Assembly (NCBI GenBank): GCA_017462035.1 | Contig: JAFTRY010000024.1 | Span: 1-34,081 of the forward strand | Direction of reading: 5' to 3' | DNA: 34,081 nucleotides | DNA from: Clostridia bacterium | GTDB taxonomy: Bacteria > Bacillota > Clostridia > Oscillospirales > CAG-272 | Part shown: positions 21,799 to 29,253 of the stretch, in pieces | Position numbering within the stretch: the first letter of the stretch is position 1 | How the letters are laid out: every line of letters begins with the position of its first letter | The notes under the pieces: model-generated | What the model was told of the DNA's origin: nothing | The model's database searches: none | What the model saw: only the letters and a program-made list of their open reading frames with translations | Position numbers and translations under genes: made by a program

Positions 21799-23190
21799 TT
21801 ATTTTAGTTGTCTTCCCATCAGAACACCCATGACAGAGGCCATCATAAGACCTCTGGTCCACCCGCTGGAGTCACCCAAGCAGTGAAGCCCTTGAATATT
21901 GGTGTTCAAATTTTCATCCATTTTTACCCGATTGGAGTAGAACTTTAGCTCAGGGGAGTAGAGCAGAGTCTCCTGGGAAGCGAATCCGGGAACCACCTCG
22001 TCTACCGCCTGAATGAAGTTGATAATATTGGTCATGGCGCGGTAAGGCATGGCAGCCGTTATATCTCCCGCCACTGCGTCGGGCAGAGTGGGACGGAGAT
22101 TGGACTGGGATAGCTCCTTGGGCCAGGTGCGCTTTCCGTCCAGAATATCTCCAAATCTCTGAACCAGAATGTGCCCCGCCCCCAGCATGTTGGTCAGTTC
22201 TCCTACCTTTTGCGCGTAGGCAATGGGTTGATTGAAGGGAACGCTGAAATTGTGGGAGCAAAGAATGGCGAGATTGGTGTTGGAGGATTTCAGATTCTTG
22301 TAGGAGTGTCCGTTTACAACGGCAAGATCGTTGTCGTAGTTTTCCTGGCTTACAAAGCCTCCGGGATTCTGGCAGAAGGTGCGAACCTTGTTTTTGAAGG
22401 GCTTAGGGTAACCGATGAGCTTAGATTCGTAGAGTACCTCGTTTACCTTCTCAATAATTTCGTTGCGAACCTCCACGCGAACGCCAATGTCAACCGTTCC
22501 GGGAAGGTGCGCGATGTTGTGCTCCTCACAGATCTTTTCCAGCCAGTCGGCACCCCGCCGTCCAGTGGCGACTACGGTGTGATCGGCAAAGAGCTCCCGC
22601 TCACTGCCGTTTTCACGAAGAGTAATGCCCAAGCAACTGCTGTTCCTCAGGATGAGATCGACACACTCACAGCCAAAACGGATCTCCACACCGTTTTGGA
22701 GCAGGTGTTGCTCAATGGCATAGTAAATATCCTGTGCCTTCTCGGTCCCCAAATGACGGATGGGACAGTCCACAAGCTTCAAACCCGCCTTAATGGCGCG
22801 CTTGCGAATATTTTTTACTTCTTCGGAATTGCTGATTCCCTCAATATGGGTGTCCGCACCGAAGTCCAGATAGATCTTGTCGGTGTAGTCGATGAGATCC
22901 TGCGCGGTATTCTCGCCAATGAGAGTGGGGAGATCCCCTCCTACCTCGTAGGACAGAGATAGCTTTCCGTCAGAAAAAGCACCGGCACCGGAAAAACCGG
23001 TGGTGATATGGCAGAAGGGCTTGCAGGATACGCATTGCTTGGTTTGGTTCTTGGGACAGCGGCGGTTTTCAATTGCCTTTCCCTTTTCCACAATGAGGAT
23101 TTTCTTTTTGCTTCCAAGCTTCAGCATTTCCAGAGCGGTAAAGATGCCCGCAGGACCGGCACCAACGATAATGACATCATACTTTTGCAT
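21799..23190 (-). CDS. FAD-dependent oxidoreductase (COG2509-like), role unknown
   Basis: The 463-residue flavoprotein opens with a classic dinucleotide-binding motif, VIIVGAGPAGIFTALEML, followed by VEKGKAIENRRCP. A cysteine-containing stretch, CVSCKPFCHITTGFSGAGAFSDGKL, the strand VVATGRRGADWL and the C-terminal LHCLGDSSGWTRGLMMASVMG (second FAD contact) match uncharacterised FAD-dependent proteins of Firmicutes. There is no signal peptide. It lies between aroA and aroC with unusually wide gaps of 140 and 111 bases, whereas most genes of this operon touch or overlap. It may therefore be a later insertion or have its own promoter. A supply of reduced flavin to chorismate synthase is an appealing but unsupported idea. 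Confidence 0.82.
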   Translation of the reverse strand: MQKYDVIIVGAGPAGIFTALEMLKLGSKKKILIVEKGKAIENRRCPKNQTKQCVSCKPFCHITTGFSGAGAFSDGKLSLSYEVGGDLPTLIGENTAQDLIDYTDKIYLDFGADTHIEGISNSEEVKNIRKRAIKAGLKLVDCPIRHLGTEKAQDIYYAIEQHLLQNGVEIRFGCECVDLILRNSSCLGITLRENGSERELFADHTVVATGRRGADWLEKICEEHNIAHLPGTVDIGVRVEVRNEIIEKVNEVLYESKLIGYPKPFKNKVRTFCQNPGGFVSQENYDNDLAVVNGHSYKNLKSSNTNLAILCSHNFSVPFNQPIAYAQKVGELTNMLGAGHILVQRFGDILDGKRTWPKELSQSNLRPTLPDAVAGDITAAMPYRAMTNIINFIQAVDEVVPGFASQETLLYSPELKFYSNRVKMDENLNTNIQGLHCLGDSSGWTRGLMMASVMGVLMGRQLK

Positions 23191-23330
23191 GTCGGTATCA
23201 ACCTTTCTGTGGTTTATTCTATGTCTATACGTATATGGTAATATATTTTTTCCGTTTTTGCAAGAGGGCAGACGAAATGTTAAACAAAATTTAAACTTTT
23301 GCCCAATTCAGGAAATCGTTTCAAACGGGT

Positions 23331-24593
23331 TTACAGCTCCGAGGAGATCAGCCCCAGAGAAGTAACGTCCTGCCAGAAACCGGGGTAGGACTTGGCGGTG
23401 GCATCTGCGCCGTGAAGAATCACCGTGTCTTTACAACACACAGAAGCGATGGCAACGCTCATGGCAATCCGATGGTCGCCAAAGGAGTCTGCCTCACCGC
23501 CCTGCAAAAAGGGAACTCCCTCGATGATCAATCCGTCATCGGTCTCCGTTACGGAGGCTCCCAGCGCGTTTAGTACGGAGGATACGGCACGAAGCCGGTC
23601 ACTCTCCTTGAGTCGGAGGCGAGAGGCGTGATGGATCACCGTTTGCCCTCTCGCTATGGAAGCGACAGTTGCCAGAACGGGAACGAGATCAGGAATTTGA
23701 GAGGCATCAATGGATATTCCATGTAACGAAGAGGGGGAAGCGGTAACGGAATCCCCATTTTCAAAAATCCGAGCGCCAAATTCCCGCAGAAGGGAAAGCA
23801 CGGCGCGGTCTCCTTGCCGGGAAGAGGGGGAAATGCCAAACACAGTAACCGGTTCTTTACCAATTACTCCCAGACAGAGAGGGAATGCCGCGTTTGACCA
23901 GTCGCCCTCTACCGATACCTCACCGGGAGAATGAAGTCCGCGGTTGGTTCGGATTTCCAAGCGACTCTCATGGCGGATCACCTCAATTCCAAATTGATTG
24001 AGAGCGTTAGCGGTAAGATCCAAATAAGGGGCAGATTCCAAGGAACCCTCGATCCAAATGTTACCGGTCTTGCCGGAGACGGCAATGGCAAAAAGAAGTC
24101 CGCTGATAAATTGGGAGGACACGTTTCCCGCAATGTGAAAGTCTGTGGCTTGAAGGGCACCGCGGACCGTCAGGGGATTGGAGTCCTGAGGGGACAGAGT
24201 CACTCCGTTTCGCTCCAATTCCTCCCGCAAAGGAGAGAGCGGACGGAGGGGAAGCCTTCCCGCCATTTGGAAGGAAGCGTCGAGCCCCAGCATACAAGCA
24301 ACGGGGACCAGAAAACGCAAGGTAGATCCGCTTTCCCCGCAGTCCAGCGTAGCGCCTGTTTGCGGCTTACGGATAGGGGTAATTTTGTAAAAGGGTCCGT
24401 CCCGGCGTATGGAAGCGCCGATGGCTTCCAGACAACGTACGGTGGCGGCAATATCCTCGTTGATTTCCTCACAGCGGATCACGCTTTCCTCTTGGGCAAA
24501 AGCGGCGCAGATCAGAAGCCTATGGGCAACCGACTTGGACGCAATAGCTTTGATCGTTCCTCCGGTCAGAGAGGGGAAGAGAGAACGCTTCAT
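23331..24593 (-). CDS. aroA: EPSP synthase (3-phosphoshikimate 1-carboxyvinyltransferase)
   Basis: AroA joins phosphoenolpyruvate to shikimate-3-phosphate. The 420-residue protein has the two-domain inside-out barrel motifs: ASKSVAHRLLICAAFA near the N-terminus, the PEP-binding loop GESGSTLRFLVP, GRLPLRPLSPL, GNVSSQFISGLLFA, EGDWSNAAFPLC, HASRLRLKESDR and FGDHRIAMS. The PEP loop differs from the E. coli GNAGTAMRPL form in the Asn, Ala and Thr positions, as in many Gram-positive enzymes. The start codon overlaps the aroB stop by four bases (ATGA), so the two are probably translationally coupled. A 140-base gap follows before the FAD oxidoreductase gene. Confidence 0.97.
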   Translation of the reverse strand: MKRSLFPSLTGGTIKAIASKSVAHRLLICAAFAQEESVIRCEEINEDIAATVRCLEAIGASIRRDGPFYKITPIRKPQTGATLDCGESGSTLRFLVPVACMLGLDASFQMAGRLPLRPLSPLREELERNGVTLSPQDSNPLTVRGALQATDFHIAGNVSSQFISGLLFAIAVSGKTGNIWIEGSLESAPYLDLTANALNQFGIEVIRHESRLEIRTNRGLHSPGEVSVEGDWSNAAFPLCLGVIGKEPVTVFGISPSSRQGDRAVLSLLREFGARIFENGDSVTASPSSLHGISIDASQIPDLVPVLATVASIARGQTVIHHASRLRLKESDRLRAVSSVLNALGASVTETDDGLIIEGVPFLQGGEADSFGDHRIAMSVAIASVCCKDTVILHGADATAKSYPGFWQDVTSLGLISSEL

Positions 24594-25648
24594 GACGTTA
24601 GTCCTTTCTGAATCCAGGAGGCAAGATCTGTCACAGGAATCTTTACAAGACGGCTGTCACCGATTCCATGGGGGACAACCAGGGTAATAGAGCCTCCGGT
24701 TCTCTTTTTATCGGCGGATGCCGCCTCGGCAAGCTCTTCCGCGCCAAAAGGACATTCGGTGGGGAGATTTGCCTTGCGTAATATAGCAATCAGCTCTCGA
24801 AGATCTTCCTCAGGACAAAGCCCCATAGCGACGGCGGCACGGGTCACAATTACCATGCCCATGGCGACAGCACTGCCATGAGAGATCTCCAAATGGGAGC
24901 ATAGCTCAATGGCATGTCCCACGGTATGTCCCAGATTCAGTAGCTGTCGGCTGCCTCGGTCAAATTCATCTTCCTCTACCACTGCCGCCTTGTTTCGGAC
25001 GCAAAGAGCAATGACCTCTTCGATGTTGTCACGGATGCCGCTCTTCAAAAGCTCAAAGAAGGGACGGTCGTTGATCACACCGTATTTGATTACCTCGGCG
25101 CAGCCGTCGGCGAAGACCTCGGGCTTCAGAGTGTCCAGGGTGTTGCAATCACAGAGCACCAAAGAGGGCTGGTGAAAGGCACCGGCAAGATTTTTTCCCG
25201 CCCTCAGATCTACTGCGGTCTTTCCTCCCACGGAGGAGTCTACCGCCGCCAAAAGGGTGGTGGGGATCTGAATAAAAGGAATTCCTCTTAAATAAATAGC
25301 GGCGCAAAAGCCGGTGAGATCTCCCACAACACCCCCTCCAAGGGCTACAAGCGCGTCGGAACGAGTCAGGGGGCGCTCAGCCAAAAATTCCAATAACGCC
25401 ACAAGAGACTCCGTGCTCTTGGATTCCTCACCGTGAGGAATCACAAAAGAATGCACACGGTGTCCCGCGCTCTCTAAGGAACGTACAACCGTTTCCAGAT
25501 AAAGAGGGGCTACGTTGTCGTCGGAGACAACACACAGGGTGCAGACCTTCCCTAAGGTCTCGGTTACGTAGCTACCCGAGGCGGCAAGAAGATCTTCTCC
25601 GATCAGAATATCATAATCACGAGACGCGTGAACGGTCAGTCGTTTCAT
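24590..25648 (-). CDS. aroB: 3-dehydroquinate synthase
   Basis: AroB cyclises DAHP to 3-dehydroquinate with NAD+ and a divalent metal. The 352-residue protein shows the family's NAD/substrate region ALGGGVVGDLTGFCAAIYLRG, PTTLLAAVDSSVGGKTAVD, the CAEVIKYGVI segment with metal ligand Glu, and the metal-binding histidines in NLGHTVGHAIE and SHGSAVAMGM. The ATG at 25648 is chosen because it gives the usual N-terminus (MKRLTVHASRDYDILIG) and has an AAGGATGGAG site; an upstream ATG would overlap tyrA. It starts 22 bases after tyrA and overlaps aroA by four bases. Confidence 0.97.
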   Translation of the reverse strand: MKRLTVHASRDYDILIGEDLLAASGSYVTETLGKVCTLCVVSDDNVAPLYLETVVRSLESAGHRVHSFVIPHGEESKSTESLVALLEFLAERPLTRSDALVALGGGVVGDLTGFCAAIYLRGIPFIQIPTTLLAAVDSSVGGKTAVDLRAGKNLAGAFHQPSLVLCDCNTLDTLKPEVFADGCAEVIKYGVINDRPFFELLKSGIRDNIEEVIALCVRNKAAVVEEDEFDRGSRQLLNLGHTVGHAIELCSHLEISHGSAVAMGMVIVTRAAVAMGLCPEEDLRELIAILRKANLPTECPFGAEELAEAASADKKRTGGSITLVVPHGIGDSRLVKIPVTDLASWIQKGLTS

Positions 25649-25670
25649 AAAACTCCATCCTTTTTGTTTT

Positions 25671-26501
25671 TTATCCGTCGATTTCTTCCTTGGCAAGACG
25701 CCCTTCTCTCAGAAGCCGACGCAGAGTATCTCCATTACCCCCGGCAAGAGCAGTGCGGTATTCACCAAGAGAATGAAGGATCTGATCCAGTTCAAAAAGA
25801 AGAGGCTCCCGATTTTCTAAGAACAGCTCGGTCCACATTTGCTCGTTCAGCCATGCCACGCGTGTCATGTCCTTGTAGCTGCCCGCTGAAAAACCCTTGT
25901 GTCCCCGAGCGGAGGGACTCTTTACGTAGGCATTTGAGACGAGGTGCGCGAGCTGAGAAGTAAAGGCGATCATTTCGTCATGCGCTTCCGCCGTGGTTAC
26001 CGAAAAGCGACCAAAGCCGGCGGGAGCCAGTAGCTTTTGAATACGATCCAAGAACGAAATATCATCGTAGACAGGGGGAACCAATACCATGGGAGCACCT
26101 CGGAACAAGGTTGCCTTGGCGTATTTAATGCCCGAATACTGCGTGCCCGCCATGGGATGTCCCCCTACGAAGGTAAAGCCGTACTGCTTGGCAAGGGCGA
26201 AGCCGCACTCACAAATATTCTTTTTGGTTCCGCATAGATCGATCACGACCGTGTCAGAGCCGATCAGGGGGGAGATCTGTTCCAGATACTCTGCCGCCTT
26301 TTGAGGGTAAAGGGCAATGAGGATCAACTGACACTGAGGAATGGTTTCCTCGTTCAGAACTCCGTCAATGATTCCGGCAAGCTGGGCATACTGTAGGGTT
26401 GGCTCGTCAATGTCAAAACCCAGAACCGTGTGCTCACTTGCCCGATATGCTTTTGCTATGGAGCCTCCGATCAGACCCAAGCCGCAAATTCCAACCTTCA
26501 T
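25671..26501 (-). CDS. tyrA: Prephenate dehydrogenase
   Basis: TyrA converts prephenate to 4-hydroxyphenylpyruvate, the tyrosine branch. The 276-residue protein begins with a Rossmann motif (VGICGLGLIGGSIAKAY) and contains the conserved DLCGTKK, the active-site GGHPMAGTQYSG with His, and the helical C-terminal domain with TSQLAHLVSNAY and GSYKDMTRVA. It is short and lacks an ACT or chorismate mutase domain, so feedback control must come from elsewhere in the pathway or from attenuation. Its start overlaps the aroF stop by four bases. Confidence 0.96.
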   Translation of the reverse strand: MKVGICGLGLIGGSIAKAYRASEHTVLGFDIDEPTLQYAQLAGIIDGVLNEETIPQCQLILIALYPQKAAEYLEQISPLIGSDTVVIDLCGTKKNICECGFALAKQYGFTFVGGHPMAGTQYSGIKYAKATLFRGAPMVLVPPVYDDISFLDRIQKLLAPAGFGRFSVTTAEAHDEMIAFTSQLAHLVSNAYVKSPSARGHKGFSAGSYKDMTRVAWLNEQMWTELFLENREPLLFELDQILHSLGEYRTALAGGNGDTLRRLLREGRLAKEEIDG

Positions 26502-27508
26502 TTTGATTCCTCCAGAGCACCGCGAACCTTCGCCACAGCGGCACTGACCTGAGCAAACGCGTCAGGGGTCAGGGACTGAGCACCGTCGCAAAGAGCGTGG
26601 TCAGGATCGTTGTGCACCTCGATCATCAAGCCGTTGGCACCGCAAGCGACAGCTGCCATAGCCATGGGCTTGACCAGCCGGGCAACACCGGTGGCGTGGG
26701 AGGGATCGACGATCACGGGCAGATGGCTCAGCTCGTGAAGGAGCGGAACGGCGGAGAGGTCCAGGGTGTTTCTGGTATAGGTCTCAAAGGTCCGGATTCC
26801 TCTCTCACAGAGGATGACGTTTTCATTTCCCCCTGCCATAATATACTCGGCGGACATGAGAAGTTCTTTGAGGGTGTTGGCAAGACCGCGCTTGAGCAAA
26901 ATCGGCTTTCTGGTTCTTCCCAATTCCTTGAGCAATTCAAAGTTCTGCATATTTCTGGCACCAACCTGGATCACGTCTACCTCCTCAAAGAGAGAAAGAT
27001 GGTTGGCGTTCATGATTTCGGTTACAATGGGAAGTCCCGTTTCCTTTTTCGCTTTCAGCAGGATCTCAATACCGTCTGCCTTCAGCCCTTGGAAATCGTA
27101 GGGAGAGGTGCGTGGCTTGAACGCGCCGCCCCGAAGCATGGTGGCACCTGCTGCCTTGACAGCCTTGGCAATCTCCATGACCTGTTCCTCACTTTCGACA
27201 GAGCAGGGACCCGCCATAATGGTAAAGTCCTTTCCGCCCACTGTGGTGTTGCCTACAGAAATCACGGAGTCGTCGGGATGAAATTTACGGTTTGCGCTCT
27301 TGAAGGGCTCGCTGATGCGCTTTACGGAGTCCACAATGGCAAGGCTTTCCACCAGTTCCTCATCGATTTTTGAGGTGTCCCCAACTAAACCGATAACGGT
27401 GTGAACGCTTCCGCGAGAAATATGGACGTCCAGACCTTGGGATCTCAACCAATTAGAAAGATTTTCAATTTGCTGTTCTGTGGTTCCCGGTTTCAGTACT
27501 GCGATCAT
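26498..27508 (-). CDS. aroF: DAHP synthase, type I-beta with N-terminal regulatory domain
   Basis: This enzyme condenses PEP and erythrose-4-phosphate in the first step of aromatic synthesis. The 336-residue protein has an N-terminal ferredoxin-like domain (residues 1-70, MIAVLKPGTTEQQIENL), as in Thermotoga-type enzymes where this domain mediates Phe/Tyr inhibition. The catalytic barrel contains the GPCSVES, LRGGAFKPRTSPYDFQG, QVGARNMQN, LLKRG and DPSHATG motifs. The ATG at 27508 is chosen because GAGGAAC lies eight bases before it and the sequence upstream is the attenuator. It is the first structural gene of the operon, behind a leader peptide and terminator, and overlaps tyrA by four bases. 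Confidence 0.97.
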   Translation of the reverse strand: MIAVLKPGTTEQQIENLSNWLRSQGLDVHISRGSVHTVIGLVGDTSKIDEELVESLAIVDSVKRISEPFKSANRKFHPDDSVISVGNTTVGGKDFTIMAGPCSVESEEQVMEIAKAVKAAGATMLRGGAFKPRTSPYDFQGLKADGIEILLKAKKETGLPIVTEIMNANHLSLFEEVDVIQVGARNMQNFELLKELGRTRKPILLKRGLANTLKELLMSAEYIMAGGNENVILCERGIRTFETYTRNTLDLSAVPLLHELSHLPVIVDPSHATGVARLVKPMAMAAVACGANGLMIEVHNDPDHALCDGAQSLTPDAFAQVSAAVAKVRGALEESK

Positions 27509-27572
27509 AAGTTTGTTCCTCTTTTTTCTTAAAATTCTCTGTGTATGGGTGAGACGGACGCTCCACCACACA

Positions 27573-27615
27573 GAAAAAATGAAGCCTCCTCGGTGTTTTT
27601 CACCGGAAAGGCTTC
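27573..27615 (-). terminator. Attenuator terminator upstream of aroF
   Basis: On the minus strand, the outer stem GAAGCC/GGCTTC and inner stem CGGTG/CACCG, separated by a weak internal segment, close on an AAAAA loop (27581-27615) and are followed by ATTTTTT. It lies between the leader peptide and aroF, where it can stop transcription before the structural genes. By eye, the 5' arm (27615-27607, GAAGCCTTT) can also pair with AAAGG-CTTT (27691-27681, two-base bulge) just after the leader stop, giving a possible antiterminator. Confidence 0.85.
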
Positions 27616-27696
27616 AAAAGTTTTTTAGTCATTGAATGGAAAACAATTTTTAAAACCGTTGAAACGAAAATCCGCAACAAAAAGCACCTTTATTTT

Positions 27697-27759
27697 TTAC
27701 CTCAGCTGAAAGTAATAAAAATAAAGGGAATAGAACTTGTTAGCGAAAGAACGGTTCAT
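27697..27759 (-). CDS. Phe/Tyr-rich leader peptide of the aromatic operon attenuator
   Basis: This 20-codon reading frame lies between a consensus promoter and an intrinsic terminator ahead of aroF. It has Phe at positions 5, 9, 14 and 17 and Tyr at 10, 13, 15 and 16, so eight of 20 residues are the end products of the operon. AAGGAG lies nine bases before the ATG. Such a composition is the hallmark of ribosome-mediated attenuation, as in the pheA leader of enterobacteria. When charged Phe-tRNA or Tyr-tRNA is scarce, ribosomes should stall on codons 9-17 and favour the antiterminator. An early segment (27745-27736, CGCTAACAAG) can pair with TTTTGTTGCG (27682-27673), a plausible pause or 1:2 structure. 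The signals seen are direct; the mechanism is inferred. Confidence 0.88.
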   Translation of the reverse strand: MNRSFANKFYSLYFYYFQLR

Positions 27760-27792
27760 GTCCTTTGTCTCCTTCGTCATTACGATAGAATT

Positions 27793-27821
27793 AGTTTAGC
27801 ACGCGAGAGCAGGTTTGTCAA
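27793..27821 (-). promoter_or_regulatory. Promoter of the aromatic amino acid operon
   Basis: On the minus strand, TTGACA (27816-27821) and TAAACT (27793-27798) are separated by 17 bases. The expected start near 27786 is about 27 bases before the leader peptide ATG and about 280 before aroF. With the leader peptide, the attenuator terminator and the terminator of the preceding gene, this accounts for most of the 374-base gap between aroF and the next gene. Confidence 0.87.
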
Positions 27822-27831
27822 GGCTTTTTGT

Positions 27832-27871
27832 AAAAAAAGTTCCGCCGAGAGGAAATTTTTATCGGCGGAAC
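27832..27871 (-). terminator. Intrinsic terminator of the CofE-like gene
   Basis: The stem GTTCCGCCG/CGGCGGAAC (nine perfect pairs) is followed on the minus strand by seven T residues. It is 12 bases after the CofE-like stop codon and immediately before the aromatic operon promoter, so it insulates the two units. Confidence 0.93.
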
Positions 27872-27882
27872 GGAGATGTGGC

Positions 27883-29076
27883 TTATTCTGTGGTGTAATT
27901 GTCAAAATATCCCTGGATGAAGACGATGGGGGTGCCCTTGTCACCCGAACCGGAGGTCAGGTCACAGAGAGAGCCGATCAAGTCGGTGAGCCGCCTGGGG
28001 GTGGTACCCTCGGAGGCCATCTTACCGAACAGATTGCCATCCTTCTCCTGAATCTTCTCCTTGATCGCCTGCTTCAGCGCATCGCCCGACAAATCAGAAA
28101 AGTCGTTGTCGGCGAGGTACTTCAGCTTCAGCTCGTTGGGCGTGCCCTCCAAGCCCTTGGTGTAAGCAGGAGCTACAACCGGGTCAGCAAGCTCCCAGAT
28201 CTTTCCAACAGGATCCTTGAAAGCACCGTCGCCGTATACCATAACCTCAATGGTCTTGCCGGTAACCTCAAAGAGACGTTTTTGAATGGCGTCTACAACA
28301 GGCTGACAGTCCCTGGGGAAGAGCTTGACCTGGTCCTCGGTTGCCTTGTTGGAGCCGAGAAGACCGTAGTCAGCATTGTATCCGCTACCATTGACAGGAG
28401 CGGAGAGAATATCGTCCAGACCCAGAACGATCTCACCGCCGGCAGCCCGGAGCAACCTCTTGGTGCGGGCACGGGAGTGGATATCGCAACAAAGGACGTT
28501 CTTGGTATAGTCCAAGATCGCCTTGGGATTGTTGGCGAAAATGATCTCAGCCTCAGCGCCGCATTCGCGAATGAGAGACTCGTAGTATTCCACGTAATCC
28601 ACACCGGTAAAGGTGTGCTTCTCATAACCAAAGAGCTCACGGTACCTCTCCAAGGAGAGAACGTCCCGATAGGGGTCGACACCCTTCTCGTCCAGAGCGT
28701 CCAGACTGATCAGATGGTTGCCTACTTCGTCGGAGGGATAGGAGAGCATGAGAACGATCTTTTTCGCGCCCTTGGCAATCCCGCGCAAGCAGATGGCAAA
28801 ACGGTTGCGGCTCAGGATGGGGAAGATCACCCCCACGGTTTCGCCGCCGAACTTCTTTCGAATATCCTCAGCAATATCGTCAACAGTAGCGTAGTTGCCC
28901 TGAGCTCTGGCGACAATGGCTTCTGTCATGGCAACGATGTCACGGTCATGAAACTCAAAGCCTGCATCCTTGGATGCCTCTAAAACCGAATCCGACACGA
29001 TCTCAACGATATCGTCTCCGTTTCGGATAATGGGAGCTCTGACTCCACGAGATACGGTTCCAATCATACGACTCAT
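27883..29076 (-). CDS. CofE-like protein (coenzyme F420-0:L-glutamate ligase family)
   Basis: The 397-residue protein belongs to the long CofE-related family of Firmicutes. Recognisable stretches are IGTVSRGVRAPIIRNGDD, AIVARAQGNYATVDDIA, VIFPILSRNRFAICLRGIA, LMLSYPSDEVGNHLIS, PVNGSGYNADYGLLGSNKA, MVYGDGAFKDPVGKIWELADP and SLCDLTSGSGDKGTPIVFIQG. CofE in methanogens and actinobacteria adds glutamate to F420-0 with GTP. No other F420 gene is in this window, and most Clostridia are not known to make F420, so these homologues probably ligate something else. AAGGAG is nine bases before the ATG. It forms a single-gene unit with its own promoter and terminator. The family call is firm and the reaction is not. 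Confidence 0.85.
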   Translation of the reverse strand: MSRMIGTVSRGVRAPIIRNGDDIVEIVSDSVLEASKDAGFEFHDRDIVAMTEAIVARAQGNYATVDDIAEDIRKKFGGETVGVIFPILSRNRFAICLRGIAKGAKKIVLMLSYPSDEVGNHLISLDALDEKGVDPYRDVLSLERYRELFGYEKHTFTGVDYVEYYESLIRECGAEAEIIFANNPKAILDYTKNVLCCDIHSRARTKRLLRAAGGEIVLGLDDILSAPVNGSGYNADYGLLGSNKATEDQVKLFPRDCQPVVDAIQKRLFEVTGKTIEVMVYGDGAFKDPVGKIWELADPVVAPAYTKGLEGTPNELKLKYLADNDFSDLSGDALKQAIKEKIQEKDGNLFGKMASEGTTPRRLTDLIGSLCDLTSGSGDKGTPIVFIQGYFDNYTTE

Positions 29077-29150
29077 AAAAATTAACTCCTTTTGGAAGAT
29101 TTATTGTCCCACGGAAGGGTCCGTCATAGCGGATCACCATACAACAGTTT

Positions 29151-29179
29151 ATTATAACACGGTTTTCAGGGTTTTTCAA
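29151..29179 (-). promoter_or_regulatory. Promoter for the CofE-like gene
   Basis: On the minus strand, TTGAAA (29174-29179) and a perfect TATAAT (29151-29156) are spaced by 17 bases. The leader is about 70 bases. I recognise no riboswitch in it, although a short ACGG/CCGT hairpin is present. Confidence 0.85.
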
Positions 29180-29253
29180 TATCATTTTGAGATTTTTTCA
29201 TACTTTTTTTACAGAAAATGGAGTCCTTGCGGCAATCGGTGCGAATACAAGAC

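Noticed and set aside
23191..23330. Separate promoter for the FAD oxidoreductase
   Set aside because: TTGCAA is present on the minus strand, but no acceptable -10 box lies 16-18 bases away, so I did not list it as a feature.
27540..27790. T-box riboswitch upstream of aroF
   Set aside because: No T-box consensus or specifier stem was found. The leader peptide and terminator explain the region better.
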